A stretch of DNA of 64,000 bases from Colwellia sp. 39_35_sub15_T18 (GTDB lineage Bacteria; Pseudomonadota; Gammaproteobacteria; Enterobacterales; Alteromonadaceae). A program made the translations under genes and the position numbers. Below, one piece after another: positions 45,222 to 54,832 of this stretch. The first letter of the stretch is position 1; every line of letters starts with the position of its first letter. Location of the stretch: assembly GCA_002162675.1 (NCBI GenBank), contig MAAE01000048.1:85302-149301 (forward strand), read 5' to 3'. The notes below the pieces were generated by a model. The model searched no databases and was not told where the DNA came from. It saw only the letters and a list, made by a program, of their open reading frames with translations.

Positions 45222-46139
45222 TTATGGTAACACCTTGGTTAAACTTTCTAAAATTGATTCAACGGTTAAACCGGCGATTTTTCTTGCGTCTGCTTGGCTA
45301 CCTACTTGGTCAATAAAATGATCTGGAATACCAAAACGATGAATAGGCATAGCGAGTTGATGTTCGTTGTAAAACTCTAAAACGGCGCTACCAAAACCAC
45401 CCGAAACATTATGTTCTTCAATGGTGATAATACGTTCAAATTTTTGTTGTGCTGCATGTAGATATTTTTCATCTAGTGGCTTAATAGTATGGAAACTCAC
45501 CAATTCTGCATTTATCCCTTGTAAATTCAGCTGCTCAACCAAAGCTTGAGCTACAGGAAAAATAGTCCCCGTTGATAACACGGCGATCTTCTCCCCTGGC
45601 TGAATGACATAAGCCTCACCAATAACTAATGTTGGCGTTTCTTGATGTACCACAGGCTCATTTTTCTTACCTATTCGTAAATAACAAGGTCGTTTATCTT
45701 TAGCAACTAAAGGCATTAAGGCCGTTAATTCTTGTGAATCTGCAGGAGCAAGCACCACCATATTTGGTAAAGAACGCATTAAGGCGATATCTTCAAAAGA
45801 ATGATGAGTAGGACCTAAATTTGCGTAAGATAACCCCGAACCTGTGCCGACAATATTAACCGGCAAGTTTTGATAGGCGATATCAATTTTAATTTGTTCA
45901 AAATTACGTGCAGTAGTAAAAGGTGTAATCGTATAAATAAAAGGTGTTAAGCCCATTTTTGCCGCACCTGCCGCCATTGAAGCCATATTAGCCTCGGCAA
46001 TACCGGCATTAATAGTGCGCTCGGGAGCGACTTCTTTTAAGGGGTTAAACAAACGATTGCCAATATCAGCATAAAACAAAGTAATATCATCGTCTTGTAT
46101 GGCTAATGTTAATAGACATTTTGCAAAGGCATTTCTCAT
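45222..46139 (-). CDS. Transketolase C-terminal subunit (pair 2)
   Basis: A 305-residue protein of the same type and length as the product at 17226. It has LFYADIGNRLF, TINAGIAEANMASMAAGAA and ITIEEHNVSGGFG. It overlaps the N-subunit gene by four bases and abuts the HAD gene. The two C-subunits of the window are clearly paralogous but diverged, so they may serve different acceptor sugars. Confidence 0.9.
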   Translation of the reverse strand: MRNAFAKCLLTLAIQDDDITLFYADIGNRLFNPLKEVAPERTINAGIAEANMASMAAGAAKMGLTPFIYTITPFTTARNFEQIKIDIAYQNLPVNIVGTGSGLSYANLGPTHHSFEDIALMRSLPNMVVLAPADSQELTALMPLVAKDKRPCYLRIGKKNEPVVHQETPTLVIGEAYVIQPGEKIAVLSTGTIFPVAQALVEQLNLQGINAELVSFHTIKPLDEKYLHAAQQKFERIITIEEHNVSGGFGSAVLEFYNEHQLAMPIHRFGIPDHFIDQVGSQADARKIAGLTVESILESLTKVLP

Positions 46140-46960
46140 GTTAGCGCTAGCTCCTGTGCTATTTTTATAACTTCATCTTCAGTTGGAATACGGTAGTGCC
46201 AGTTGTTATCATCTTCCATAAAGGAAACACCTGCCCCTTTTATAGTATCGGCAATAATTACAATTGGTTTATCCGTTATTGTCTTCGCTTCTTCTAAAGC
46301 CTCTGTTATTTGCGAAAGGTCATGACCATTCACACGAATACTATGCCAGCCAAAGGCAGTCCATTTATCTTCTAGTGGCTCCATATGCATTATATCTTTA
46401 CTGCGTCCGGTGCCTTGCCATTTATTGAAATCAACTATGGCCACTAAATTATTGAGTTTTTGCCCTGCCGCAAACATTGCAGCCTCCCAAATAGTGCCTT
46501 CGTTTAATTCTCCGTCTCCCATCAGCACGTAAAATCTATTTGATAATCCTTTAATTTTTGCGCTTAATGCCATCCCTGTAAATTGTCCTAACGCGTGAGC
46601 TAAAGAGCCTGCCACCAATTCAACACCTGCTGGTGCATTTACGCCAGGGTGCTCTTCAAATGGCGAGCCGGTTTTACCATGTTGATATAAGTCTTTAACC
46701 GGAAAGTAACCTCGGTAAGCCAATACGGTATAAAGCAAAGAAGCGGCATGCCCTTTACTTAACGCAAAATAGTCTCGTTCAACTTTATTTGGGTTAAGTG
46801 GATCTATGTTCAGCTCTTGCCAATAAAGTGCGGCTAATAGTTCTACGCTTGATAAACAACTGCCTAAATGTGGTGTTTTCGTTTGCTGAGAAACCTCACA
46901 TAGCGTCAACCGGATTTTCTTGCACAGTTCGGCCAATGATACTGATGACTGAGAATTCAT
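46136..46960 (-). CDS. Transketolase N-terminal, thiamine-diphosphate-binding subunit (pair 2)
   Basis: A 274-residue protein with SKGHAASLLYTVLAYRG, VAGSLAHALGQFTG and the thiamine-diphosphate motif from GDGELNEG to VAIVDFNKWQ. It is the first gene of the nine-gene unit ending at 36761 and has a very good sigma-70 promoter about 75 bases upstream. With the C-subunit it would form a two-chain transketolase. Confidence 0.91.
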   Translation of the reverse strand: MNSQSSVSLAELCKKIRLTLCEVSQQTKTPHLGSCLSSVELLAALYWQELNIDPLNPNKVERDYFALSKGHAASLLYTVLAYRGYFPVKDLYQHGKTGSPFEEHPGVNAPAGVELVAGSLAHALGQFTGMALSAKIKGLSNRFYVLMGDGELNEGTIWEAAMFAAGQKLNNLVAIVDFNKWQGTGRSKDIMHMEPLEDKWTAFGWHSIRVNGHDLSQITEALEEAKTITDKPIVIIADTIKGAGVSFMEDDNNWHYRIPTEDEVIKIAQELALT

Positions 46961-47042
46961 GATTTGTTTACCTTTTGATATTCATTTAATGTTTTTCACG
47001 CTATAACCATTTGCATAAACGATAAAACATAAAAAGTAATTT

Positions 47043-47070
47043 ATTATAAGTATCTATAATTTAATGTAAA
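47043..47070 (-). promoter_or_regulatory. Predicted sigma-70 promoter of the transketolase operon
   Basis: TTTACA, a 16-base spacer and a perfect TATAAT on the minus strand. The start point would be near 47036, leaving a leader of about 75 bases before the ATG at 46960. The spacer region also holds an AATGT/ACATT inverted repeat overlapping the -35 box, a possible operator. Confidence 0.65.
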
Positions 47071-47176
47071 TTAACATTTTCTAGTAATTTTTTTGTCCAC
47101 TGTTGGCAATTCATACTTTTTTGCGGCGCTGTCTTGATAAGATTTAATTTCAAAATTTTGAACAACAAAAAGCCAA

Positions 47177-48130
47177 TTAAATACCATAATTTTCATCTCG
47201 TTGCTGGTAATAATTAAGTGTTAGCTGTAACCCGTTGACGAGTGATGTTTCAGGCTGCCAACCTAATTTAGCAATAGCACTATTATCTAACGACTTTTTC
47301 ATCATGCCATCAGGTTTACTGGTATCGAAAACAACTTCGCCTTGGTAACCGACAAGCTCTTGAATAACGACTGCCAATTCTTTGATTGAAACCGTTTCAC
47401 CACCACTTAAATTAATGTGCTCAAGGGATGAATAATTTTCAGTGAGCATTAAAATACCGGCAGCAGCATCGTCAACATAAATAAATTCACGTAAAGGTTT
47501 TCCTGTACCCCATAATTCAACTTTGCCAGTATTATCTTGCTTAGCTTCTACAAATTTAGTGATTAAAGCAGAAATAACATGGCCATGATTAGCATCAAAA
47601 TTGTCACCTTCACCATATAAATTTGTTGGTACTATGGTAATAAAATCTTTGTTATATTGCGCTCGATAAAAAGAGCATAATTTAGTTAGAGTGATTTTTG
47701 CCAACGCGTAAGCTTCATTAGTTGGCTCTAGAGATCCCGTGAGTAAACTCGTTTCACTGATAGGCTGTGCTGAAACTTTAGGATAAAAGCACGACGAACC
47801 TAAATTCACTAATTTTTCAACATTGTACTTAGCCGCGCTATGAATAACATTCAACCCAATGGCTAAATTTTCACTCAGAAATTCTACAGGCTGATTTTTA
47901 TTTGCTTCAATACCGCCTACTTTTGCCGCGCAATGAATAATAATTTCAGGTTTGTTTTCTTCAAACCATTCTTGTGTTGCGGCTAAATCCGTTAAATCAA
48001 GCTCTTTATGGGTTACCGTTAGTAAGTTAACATCATGATTCACAGCAAGTTGTCGGCAAATTGCCGAGCCCACCATACCTCGATGACCTGTTACCCAAAC
48101 ACGTTTATTATGTAGACTTTTTTTACTCAC
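47177..48130 (-). CDS. GDP-L-fucose synthase / GDP-L-colitose synthase-like epimerase-reductase
   Basis: A 317-residue SDR enzyme of the GDP-fucose synthase family, with VTGHRGMVGSAICRQL, LGSSCFYPK, YALAK and NLYGEGDNFD. The enzyme epimerises C3/C5 (or C5 only for ColC) and reduces C4 of a GDP-4-keto sugar. Since the ColD-like gene lies two genes upstream in the same unit, GDP-colitose synthase (ColC) is an attractive reading. GDP-mannose 4,6-dehydratase is not in this unit. Confidence 0.8.
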   Translation of the reverse strand: MSKKSLHNKRVWVTGHRGMVGSAICRQLAVNHDVNLLTVTHKELDLTDLAATQEWFEENKPEIIIHCAAKVGGIEANKNQPVEFLSENLAIGLNVIHSAAKYNVEKLVNLGSSCFYPKVSAQPISETSLLTGSLEPTNEAYALAKITLTKLCSFYRAQYNKDFITIVPTNLYGEGDNFDANHGHVISALITKFVEAKQDNTGKVELWGTGKPLREFIYVDDAAAGILMLTENYSSLEHINLSGGETVSIKELAVVIQELVGYQGEVVFDTSKPDGMMKKSLDNSAIAKLGWQPETSLVNGLQLTLNYYQQRDENYGI

Positions 48131-48151
48131 AACTTTTCCTTGCCACTCAAC

Positions 48152-49105
48152 TTACACGTTGCTGTATTTAGTATTTGAGATCATTCGGTAACCTTTGATC
48201 AATTCTTCAATACCCTTGTCCAATGAAACTTGCGGCTTATATCCCGTCGCTTCAATTTTTGCATTTGACACAATATAATCACGCTTATCTGGGTCTTCAC
48301 CAATGGGCGCATCAATAAATACAAACTTAGGTAAGTGCTGTTGAATTTTTTCACATAATTGTTTCTTCGATAAATTCGCATCAGACAAACCTACGTTATA
48401 AGCTTCGCCCTTCATGCTGTCGAAATTTGCTAAACCATGCACAAAAGCGTTAGCAACATCTTGAATGTGAATAAAATTACGCTTGAAGTGAGATTCGAAT
48501 AATACAATCGCGCTGTCTTTTACTGCTCGATAAACAAAGTCGTTTACTAATAAATCAAGGCGCATACGTGGCGACATGCCAAATACGGTGGCAAGTCTAA
48601 AACTTATCGCATTGCCTTTTTCTAAGACCGCTTGCTCAGCTTCTACTTTACTGGTGCCATACAAACTTATTGGGTTTAACGGTGACGTTTCATCACAGTG
48701 TTTTCCTTCTTCACCAATGCCATAGCCGCTATTAGTTATCGGCATAAGTAATTGCTGTTCTTGGCTCATTAATTTCGTTAATAAAACTACGGCGTCACGG
48801 TTTGTTGATATAGTACCTAAAGCATCACGGCCACAAAGAGGCGCGCCAACCAATGCGGCTAATGGAATAACCACATCAGCTTTTGCCACTAAAGGTGAAA
48901 TTTCTGCTTTATCACGACAATCGCCACGATAAACATCAAAATTTGGGTTCAAACATAAGGGATTCAAGGAGTCTTGATTAAACATAAAGTTGTCAAGAAC
49001 AGTGACTTTATGACCTAAACCTAATAATTTAGGAACAATAACTGAGCCTAAATAACCCGCACCACCCGTGACTAAAATATTTTTACTTTCCGTTGCATTA
49101 TTCAT
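48152..49105 (-). CDS. NAD-dependent nucleotide-sugar epimerase (SDR)
   Basis: A 317-residue extended SDR with VTGGAGYLGSVIVPKLL, PITNSGYGIG, the YGTSK motif and SPRMRLDLLVNDFV. It is paralogous to the protein at 35719. It is 21 bases upstream of the fucose-synthase-like gene and 57 bases after the ColD-like gene. Its substrate is not known. Confidence 0.78.
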   Translation of the reverse strand: MNNATESKNILVTGGAGYLGSVIVPKLLGLGHKVTVLDNFMFNQDSLNPLCLNPNFDVYRGDCRDKAEISPLVAKADVVIPLAALVGAPLCGRDALGTISTNRDAVVLLTKLMSQEQQLLMPITNSGYGIGEEGKHCDETSPLNPISLYGTSKVEAEQAVLEKGNAISFRLATVFGMSPRMRLDLLVNDFVYRAVKDSAIVLFESHFKRNFIHIQDVANAFVHGLANFDSMKGEAYNVGLSDANLSKKQLCEKIQQHLPKFVFIDAPIGEDPDKRDYIVSNAKIEATGYKPQVSLDKGIEELIKGYRMISNTKYSNV

Positions 49106-49162
49106 TATTTAACTCTCTTTAAAATCTATTTGTCTCTACGGTCTTAATGCTTTAAAGGCATA

Positions 49163-50326
49163 TTAGAGGCTATCTAAAACATTTTTTAATGTCGTTAATT
49201 GTTCCGTTAAATCAAACGGATGATTACCAATAAAGAAACCATGGTCATGGGCATAATCAGCATTACGCATTTCACCCACTGAAGACCATTGGTAATGCTT
49301 GATTACGTCATGACGAAGGAAGTTACCACCTGTGATCATACGAAAACCAATATCAGCCTTTTTAAGCGCAGAAAATACTTGTTCACGGGTCAACCCTGAA
49401 TCTTTTTTGACAATAATAGGGAAACAAAATGCAGAGCTTTTTCCTAATTCGTCTTGAATGACAAAGCGTTGATCTTTGGCGAATAACTGATGAAATAAAG
49501 CAAGATTCTTTCGTCTAACAACCGTGAACTCTGGTAACTTTTTTAATTGTTCAAGCCCAACGATACCGCTAAGTTCGGTAGGGCGTACATTATAGCCGGG
49601 GAGAATGAAACGATATGCTTCATTAAAGTCGTTTTGCTTATCATCATAAATACAAGAGCCTTCAGGTTGTCCTCGTGTCCAGCCGTGATTACGGAGCGAT
49701 ATCGCTAACTGATAAAGTTCATCGTCATCTGTAACCAGCATCCCACCTTCCATCGTGGAAATATGGTGTGAGAAAAAAAAACTAAAGGTACCTATATCGC
49801 CAAAGGTACCTGTTTTTTGATTATTCAATTCCGCGTCAAGCGATTCACAATTATCCTCTAGAAAGTATAAATTGTGCTTATCGGCAAATTCACGTATTAC
49901 ATCAAGTGCGGCTGGGTTACCTAAAATACTCACCCCGACAATCATTTTGGTGTCTTTCGTTAATGCTTTTTCTAACTGGCTAATATCAATATTAAGATTA
50001 TTTAACTGCACATCGACAAACTTTAATTTCAAGCCATATTGCTGTAATGGATGATAAGTTGTCGCCCAAGAAATTGCAGGGACGATCACTTCATCGCCCG
50101 CTTTTAGTGGCGAATTTTTTTTATAACATAACGCGGCAGTGGCAATTAAGTTGGCTGAAGATCCAGAGTTCACCATAACAGCATGTTTTTTATCATGATA
50201 CTTGGCAAATTGCTGTTCAAATTCAGCAACATATTTTCCCATAGAAAAATAACCGCTTTCAATGACTTTATTTAATGCGGCGTGCTCTTCATCACCAAAG
50301 GTCGGTGATGCAAGGTCGTAAAACAT
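49163..50326 (-). CDS. colD: ColD-like GDP-4-keto-6-deoxymannose 3-dehydratase
   Basis: A 387-residue PLP enzyme of the DegT fold. The position normally taken by the Schiff-base Lys is His in FFFSHHISTMEGG, the hallmark of ColD, which removes the C3 hydroxyl using glutamate and PMP. Length (387 versus 388) and segments such as TYHPLQQYGLKLKFVD and FILPGYNVRP also match ColD. The iron-sulfur cysteines of the longer RfbH-type E1 enzymes are missing. It would give a 3,6-dideoxy sugar such as colitose or a derivative. Confidence 0.85.
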   Translation of the reverse strand: MFYDLASPTFGDEEHAALNKVIESGYFSMGKYVAEFEQQFAKYHDKKHAVMVNSGSSANLIATAALCYKKNSPLKAGDEVIVPAISWATTYHPLQQYGLKLKFVDVQLNNLNIDISQLEKALTKDTKMIVGVSILGNPAALDVIREFADKHNLYFLEDNCESLDAELNNQKTGTFGDIGTFSFFFSHHISTMEGGMLVTDDDELYQLAISLRNHGWTRGQPEGSCIYDDKQNDFNEAYRFILPGYNVRPTELSGIVGLEQLKKLPEFTVVRRKNLALFHQLFAKDQRFVIQDELGKSSAFCFPIIVKKDSGLTREQVFSALKKADIGFRMITGGNFLRHDVIKHYQWSSVGEMRNADYAHDHGFFIGNHPFDLTEQLTTLKNVLDSL

Positions 50327-50345
50327 AGTTTCTCCATTGAGATTT

Positions 50346-51542
50346 TTAAGACGTAAGTTTATTTATTAAATCAACACCATCCCAAATATGGGAAAAAGTT
50401 AGCGCTTGTCCTGCTGGTACAATGCGTTTTACGGTTTGGGATCTTGCTAATTTAACAGACTGTTGCCAATGCTGAATAACTATTTTATCAATGCCTGAAA
50501 CGGTAACCGTTTGGCAATGTTCAAACAACTGTATATCTGTTAAGCATTGAATTTGCAGGCTTAATAAAATCCAGAGTCCACAATGAGCTTTTATAACTTC
50601 AAGTGGTAAATATTTAACACCTACTTGCTGTAACATTTCATAACGGCTCACTGATAAATGGTTTTGCTGCCCATCAACAAATAACAAAGGCAATCGCTGT
50701 AAATAAACCAAGCGAGAAATTAAATCGGTCGAGCTTAAACTTACTTGCTGAGCTAATTTATCAGCTAATAACAGCCAGAACTTTTCTTGCAATTTTTGCG
50801 CCGTTTTAAGCCAATATATCGCTTTCGGTGACGAACAAGCTTGTTGGTAAAAAGGTTTAATATCGGTAAGTAAATTATTTACGGCTTGCTCCACTTGTTG
50901 CTCGCTTTCTAATTGAATAACTGCTACGGAGTATCTATCAGGGAAAGTAATATTACATGCCGTAGATTTTAACGGTATTTTACTGATTTCTTTAACGGTA
51001 TTATCGCCGCCCCAAATAACCCGAACATCGGCAAAAAGAGACAATTGCTGGGTTATTTCATTACCAGCTAAACATGCATGATCATATTGAACTATGTTCA
51101 TTAATGATTGTACCGCTGAAAATTCAGGATGTTTTGCAAAAAAAGTATTTAATAAATGGATAAAAAACTGCGTTTCTTCGCTAAGTTTATTACTAATTCT
51201 TAATATGGTCTGATTACCGCACAGCACAGAAATTATCATTGAATAAAAAAACAATGTATCTACATTTCCTGGAGCAATATGAAAGGCGGCTCCTTTAGCG
51301 CTAAGGTATTGTTCACCATATTGCGATTTCATCGTCAATAGTAGCTTCTTTCTCAGCCAGTAACCTGCGGCAACAATGCTCGGCTCACTACGACCTTCTT
51401 TCATTAAAAATAAGCCAAGCTGACTAAGGACTGTAATAATTTCATCACTAAAAGGCGGTAGCTGTTTTTTATCATCAAAAATAGCCGCTTTATTTTTTGG
51501 CAATAATAGCCGAATAGGTAAATTTTTAAGCTTGAGTATCAC
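50346..51542 (-). CDS. LuxC-family acyl-CoA/acyl-protein reductase
   Basis: A 398-residue protein of the LuxC family. Landmarks are APGNVDTLFFYSM (90-102), VIWGGDNTV (175-183) and the probable acyl-accepting Cys236 in QQACSSPKAIYW. LuxC reduces an acyl group, received from LuxE, to the aldehyde with NADPH. The start is GTG 51542, five bases after GAGG, inside the end of the luxE-like gene. No luxA, luxB or luxD is present, so this is not a bioluminescence operon. Confidence 0.8.
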   Translation of the reverse strand: MILKLKNLPIRLLLPKNKAAIFDDKKQLPPFSDEIITVLSQLGLFLMKEGRSEPSIVAAGYWLRKKLLLTMKSQYGEQYLSAKGAAFHIAPGNVDTLFFYSMIISVLCGNQTILRISNKLSEETQFFIHLLNTFFAKHPEFSAVQSLMNIVQYDHACLAGNEITQQLSLFADVRVIWGGDNTVKEISKIPLKSTACNITFPDRYSVAVIQLESEQQVEQAVNNLLTDIKPFYQQACSSPKAIYWLKTAQKLQEKFWLLLADKLAQQVSLSSTDLISRLVYLQRLPLLFVDGQQNHLSVSRYEMLQQVGVKYLPLEVIKAHCGLWILLSLQIQCLTDIQLFEHCQTVTVSGIDKIVIQHWQQSVKLARSQTVKRIVPAGQALTFSHIWDGVDLINKLTS

Positions 51543-52593
51543 TACAACCTCGCACTTCTGCTTTGGCTAAACGGCCATTAACCCGAAAGTATTTTCCTTT
51601 GCGGCCACAAGCACAATCATCTTCGCCAAGCAGCACGCCTAGATCCTCTGTTAACAAGGCATGACCTGGGTAACTTGTTGGCAGCAATGAATTCACTTGT
51701 ATAATTCCTTCTACACCATTTTTTTCTGGTGTTAGGTCTTTTTTACTGCGAATAATAACATCACTCCATACTGGACAATGTAAATACCCCAACTCACACT
51801 CCACATAAATAGTACCCGTTTGCTCAACCATGCCATAGAAGTTATGCACATTAACTTTTCCTAATACCTGCTGACATTGCGCGGTAAACTCCTGATTAGA
51901 AACAGCTTGCTCTTGAAGTTTTTTCCAGCCACCACTGTGCAGTAATGTCGCGTTCCTTAAACAAAATTGTGCTTTGGTTTTTTCTTTTTTTAACGCTTGA
52001 ATAAAATATTGCCAAATAATAAAAGTGAAGCCAAAAATGAAAACGGGCTCAGCAGTATATTTTTCAAAAAACTCCTCAATAGCATTCATATTTAGCGTCA
52101 TATCTTCATTTAAAGCATAAGTATGATGATGGCCAAACAATGACAAACCCTGAATGCCAACACCGCGTGCCGAATAAGAAAACTTATCTTTAATGACATT
52201 AGGGTGATCAATAATCAACATAGGCAAACGTTTTCGTCCCAACCATTGTTGTACTATCTTCACTAAAATTTTTTGCTGCCTTGAGATATTTTCTTTGTCT
52301 AAAACAATACGAGAAACTTGCTGTGACGTTGTACCTGATGAGGTGGTTATTTTAAAAATATCTTTATCATTGATACTTTTTAATAAATGATGCTTAAACA
52401 ATCGTACCGCGAGTGCTGGCACCTCATTTTCAAAAACGGATCCTTGATAGAGGAAGTTAATAATATCGCGATAGTTTTCACTCTGTTGATAATGATGTTG
52501 CGCCAACTGAATTAAATGCTCATTAAATATAGGCATTTTATCCGCTTTATTTAGCTGATAAATAGGCAGCTCAATTAACTTATCCCAATCCAT
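51526..52593 (-). CDS. LuxE-family acyl-protein synthetase
   Basis: A 355-residue adenylating enzyme of the LuxE family, with ITTSSGTTSQQVSRI as the AMP-binding loop, FYGMVEQTG, and a C-terminal zinc-like CACGRKGKYFRVNGR. It activates an acid as acyl-AMP and passes it to its own Cys or a partner. ATG 52593 follows GGAGG by seven bases, an ideal site, and overlaps the AMP-ligase stop. It is coupled to the LuxC-like gene. Confidence 0.82.
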   Translation of the reverse strand: MDWDKLIELPIYQLNKADKMPIFNEHLIQLAQHHYQQSENYRDIINFLYQGSVFENEVPALAVRLFKHHLLKSINDKDIFKITTSSGTTSQQVSRIVLDKENISRQQKILVKIVQQWLGRKRLPMLIIDHPNVIKDKFSYSARGVGIQGLSLFGHHHTYALNEDMTLNMNAIEEFFEKYTAEPVFIFGFTFIIWQYFIQALKKEKTKAQFCLRNATLLHSGGWKKLQEQAVSNQEFTAQCQQVLGKVNVHNFYGMVEQTGTIYVECELGYLHCPVWSDVIIRSKKDLTPEKNGVEGIIQVNSLLPTSYPGHALLTEDLGVLLGEDDCACGRKGKYFRVNGRLAKAEVRGCSDTQA

Positions 52594-54035
52594 CAATTAG
52601 CCTCCTTTTTACTCAATACACTTTCTTTTACTTGTTCAAGATATGCATAATTGATTTTACCTGATGAAAAATATGGAATTTTATCAATCATAAAACACAG
52701 GCAATAGCTTGAATGTATATTTAAAAACTGACTTAATAGTTTTTTATAAAATTCAATGCCTTGTTCATTAGCCATTGTTGACATCACAAAGTAACAACAA
52801 AGTAAATCATCACGCCCTGTACAGACAGTTGTCACTTTTTGTTCAGTAAAAAAATGCTCAACCTCATCTAAATTAATGCGTTGACCAAGTATCTTAATAA
52901 AACGCTTTAAACGTCCAACAATATAAAAGTCACCCTCTTCATCTTGATAAGCTAAATCGCCGGTTGTTAATGTCGCTACTTGAGCCGGCAAACTCAAATC
53001 AGCAATCCCATTGGCGATACCCATCATGACATTCTCACCGGAGTAACAAAGCTGAGCGTTATCAGCATCAACAGACTCTAACCATAACTTACCGCCCTGC
53101 AGTGCTTGGCCAACCGAAGATGGTTTATGACTTACCTTTTCAGGAGATAAAATGCTTATGCGTGCGGTTGCTTCTGTTTGACCATACATGACAAAAAACA
53201 ATTTACCATGCGCTAAACACCAATTATTAATAGCCGTGACTTTTTCCACGGCTAATTTCCCACCCGCAACGGCAAAAAAGCGCAAACTATTTAGGGACAA
53301 ACGCGTTAATTTAAGTTTTAGCAACATATCATAAACGTTAGGTACACCGTACAAACAGCGAATATTATATAACTTAACTCGTTGCCAAAAATTGCGAGTC
53401 ATCAAACCTTGCTCGTTTAAAACAATGGTAGTACCTTGGCTAAGGTGAGTATTAATAATAGATAAACCAAAGCTATAATGTAATGGCAAAGTCGTTAACA
53501 CACTATCACTTGCATTTAATGCTAAAGCCTCGCAAATAGCTTGGCAGTTGTTTTGTAAATTTTGATAACTTAGGCGCACTAAGGCAGGGCTACCAGTACT
53601 ACCAGAAGTAGTATTTAATAATGCCAAGTCGTTATTTAATTTATGTTCAACTGTTGATAAAAGCGTAATAACGCCATCATCAATCAATAAATTCACTTGA
53701 TAATGACGAATTAATTTTAGCTGTTTTTCTTTGCTTAGGTCGTTATCCAGCCACCAAATGACATGCTTCAGTTGTAAAGCAGCAAGGTAATAAACAAGGC
53801 TATTCAACGTGTGCCGTGCGACTAACATGATTAACTGTTTATTTTTTTTATTAGGCAAGGCCGGCATAATATGCTGACTAATGGCAGACTTTGCTTGCTC
53901 AACTAAGTGGTGCAAGTCTTGGTAGCTCGTTTTTTGTTCAATACTTTCTTGGCCATTATCTTGAAAAGAAATCAAGGCAATATTATCACGGTATTGTTTT
54001 GCTAGGTGTTGCGTTTGCCAATATGCTTTATTCAT
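52593..54035 (-). CDS. AMP-forming acyl-CoA/acyl-ACP ligase
   Basis: About 480 residues of the ANL adenylation family. The phosphate loop is LLNTTSGSTGSPALV, later motifs are YGQTEATARIS and TTGDLAYQDEEGDFY with VGRLKRFIKILGQRIN. It probably loads a short acyl chain on the ACP encoded two genes upstream. The frame opens at TTG 54041; the ATG at 54035 is preferred. Confidence 0.85.
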   Translation of the reverse strand: MNKAYWQTQHLAKQYRDNIALISFQDNGQESIEQKTSYQDLHHLVEQAKSAISQHIMPALPNKKNKQLIMLVARHTLNSLVYYLAALQLKHVIWWLDNDLSKEKQLKLIRHYQVNLLIDDGVITLLSTVEHKLNNDLALLNTTSGSTGSPALVRLSYQNLQNNCQAICEALALNASDSVLTTLPLHYSFGLSIINTHLSQGTTIVLNEQGLMTRNFWQRVKLYNIRCLYGVPNVYDMLLKLKLTRLSLNSLRFFAVAGGKLAVEKVTAINNWCLAHGKLFFVMYGQTEATARISILSPEKVSHKPSSVGQALQGGKLWLESVDADNAQLCYSGENVMMGIANGIADLSLPAQVATLTTGDLAYQDEEGDFYIVGRLKRFIKILGQRINLDEVEHFFTEQKVTTVCTGRDDLLCCYFVMSTMANEQGIEFYKKLLSQFLNIHSSYCLCFMIDKIPYFSSGKINYAYLEQVKESVLSKKEAN

Positions 54036-54057
54036 AAACAACTCTGATTGCGCTTCA

Positions 54058-54786
54058 TTACAGCGCTAAACCACCATCAACGGCAATCACTTCTCCTGTG
54101 ATATATTTTGCACCGTCGGAGGACAAAAATTGTAGTACGGGAGTGATATCATCAACCTGACCTATACGACCAATACAGGTTTTATCGGCTACTTGGCTTT
54201 TTTCTTCAGCACTAAAGTGTTTAACCAAGTTGGTATCAATAAAACCCGGTGCGAGGGCATTAATGCGAATCCCCACAGCACCTAACTCTTTAGCTAAGGA
54301 TTTAACCAAACCTTCAATGCCTGCTTTTGCTGCGCCATAAATGCTTTGACCGGCACTGCCTTGACGAGCCACAACAGAGCTAACTAGGGTGATAACGCCA
54401 TATTTATTACGCATCATCAGTTTACTGGCTTGCTGACAAAAAAGAATACTGCTAGTGAGGTTAGTCGCGATACAAGTTTGTATCTCATCTATACGTGTCA
54501 TGAGTAAAGGCGATTGTGTTAATATGCCCGCACAATGTATCAAAACGTCCAAACGTTTTGATACTTTACTCAAGCGCTGAAATAAGGCTCTTATTTGCTC
54601 TGCATTGTTAACATCGGTGACAATAGCTTCAACAGGTAGATTAAATTCTTGCTGTAACTGCAGAGCAAGCCTATCAAGTTTGAGCTGTTCTCGCCCAGTA
54701 ATAAAAAGTAAAGAGGCTGTTTTCGCATAAGCTATACACGCGGCTTTACCTATTGCACCATAAGCGCCTGTAATTAAAACAACCAT
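54058..54786 (-). CDS. 3-oxoacyl-ACP reductase-like SDR (FabG type)
   Basis: A 242-residue classical SDR with ITGAYGAIGKAACIAYA, the catalytic Ser in LVSSVVARQGSAG, the YGAAK motif and GFIDTNLVKHF. FabG-type enzymes reduce beta-keto acyl groups to 3-hydroxy acyl groups. AGGAG five bases before the ATG supports the start. Together with the ACP and AMP ligase it may make a 3-hydroxyacyl substituent for an amino sugar. Confidence 0.85.
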   Translation of the reverse strand: MVVLITGAYGAIGKAACIAYAKTASLLFITGREQLKLDRLALQLQQEFNLPVEAIVTDVNNAEQIRALFQRLSKVSKRLDVLIHCAGILTQSPLLMTRIDEIQTCIATNLTSSILFCQQASKLMMRNKYGVITLVSSVVARQGSAGQSIYGAAKAGIEGLVKSLAKELGAVGIRINALAPGFIDTNLVKHFSAEEKSQVADKTCIGRIGQVDDITPVLQFLSSDGAKYITGEVIAVDGGLAL

Positions 54787-54832
54787 ACTAACTCCTGCTA
54801 ACGCTTACTTAGTGAGGACTAAGCGCCAGTGA

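Noticed and set aside
51446..51460. GGCGGTAGC sequence resembling the RfaH ops (JUMPstart) core
   Set aside because: It lies inside the LuxC-like gene on the antisense strand and lacks the GTG end, so it cannot act on the operon transcript.
50346..54035. LuxC/LuxE-like genes read as a bioluminescence operon
   Set aside because: No luciferase (luxA, luxB) or acyl transferase (luxD) is present, and the genes are joined to an ACP and pseudaminic acid genes.
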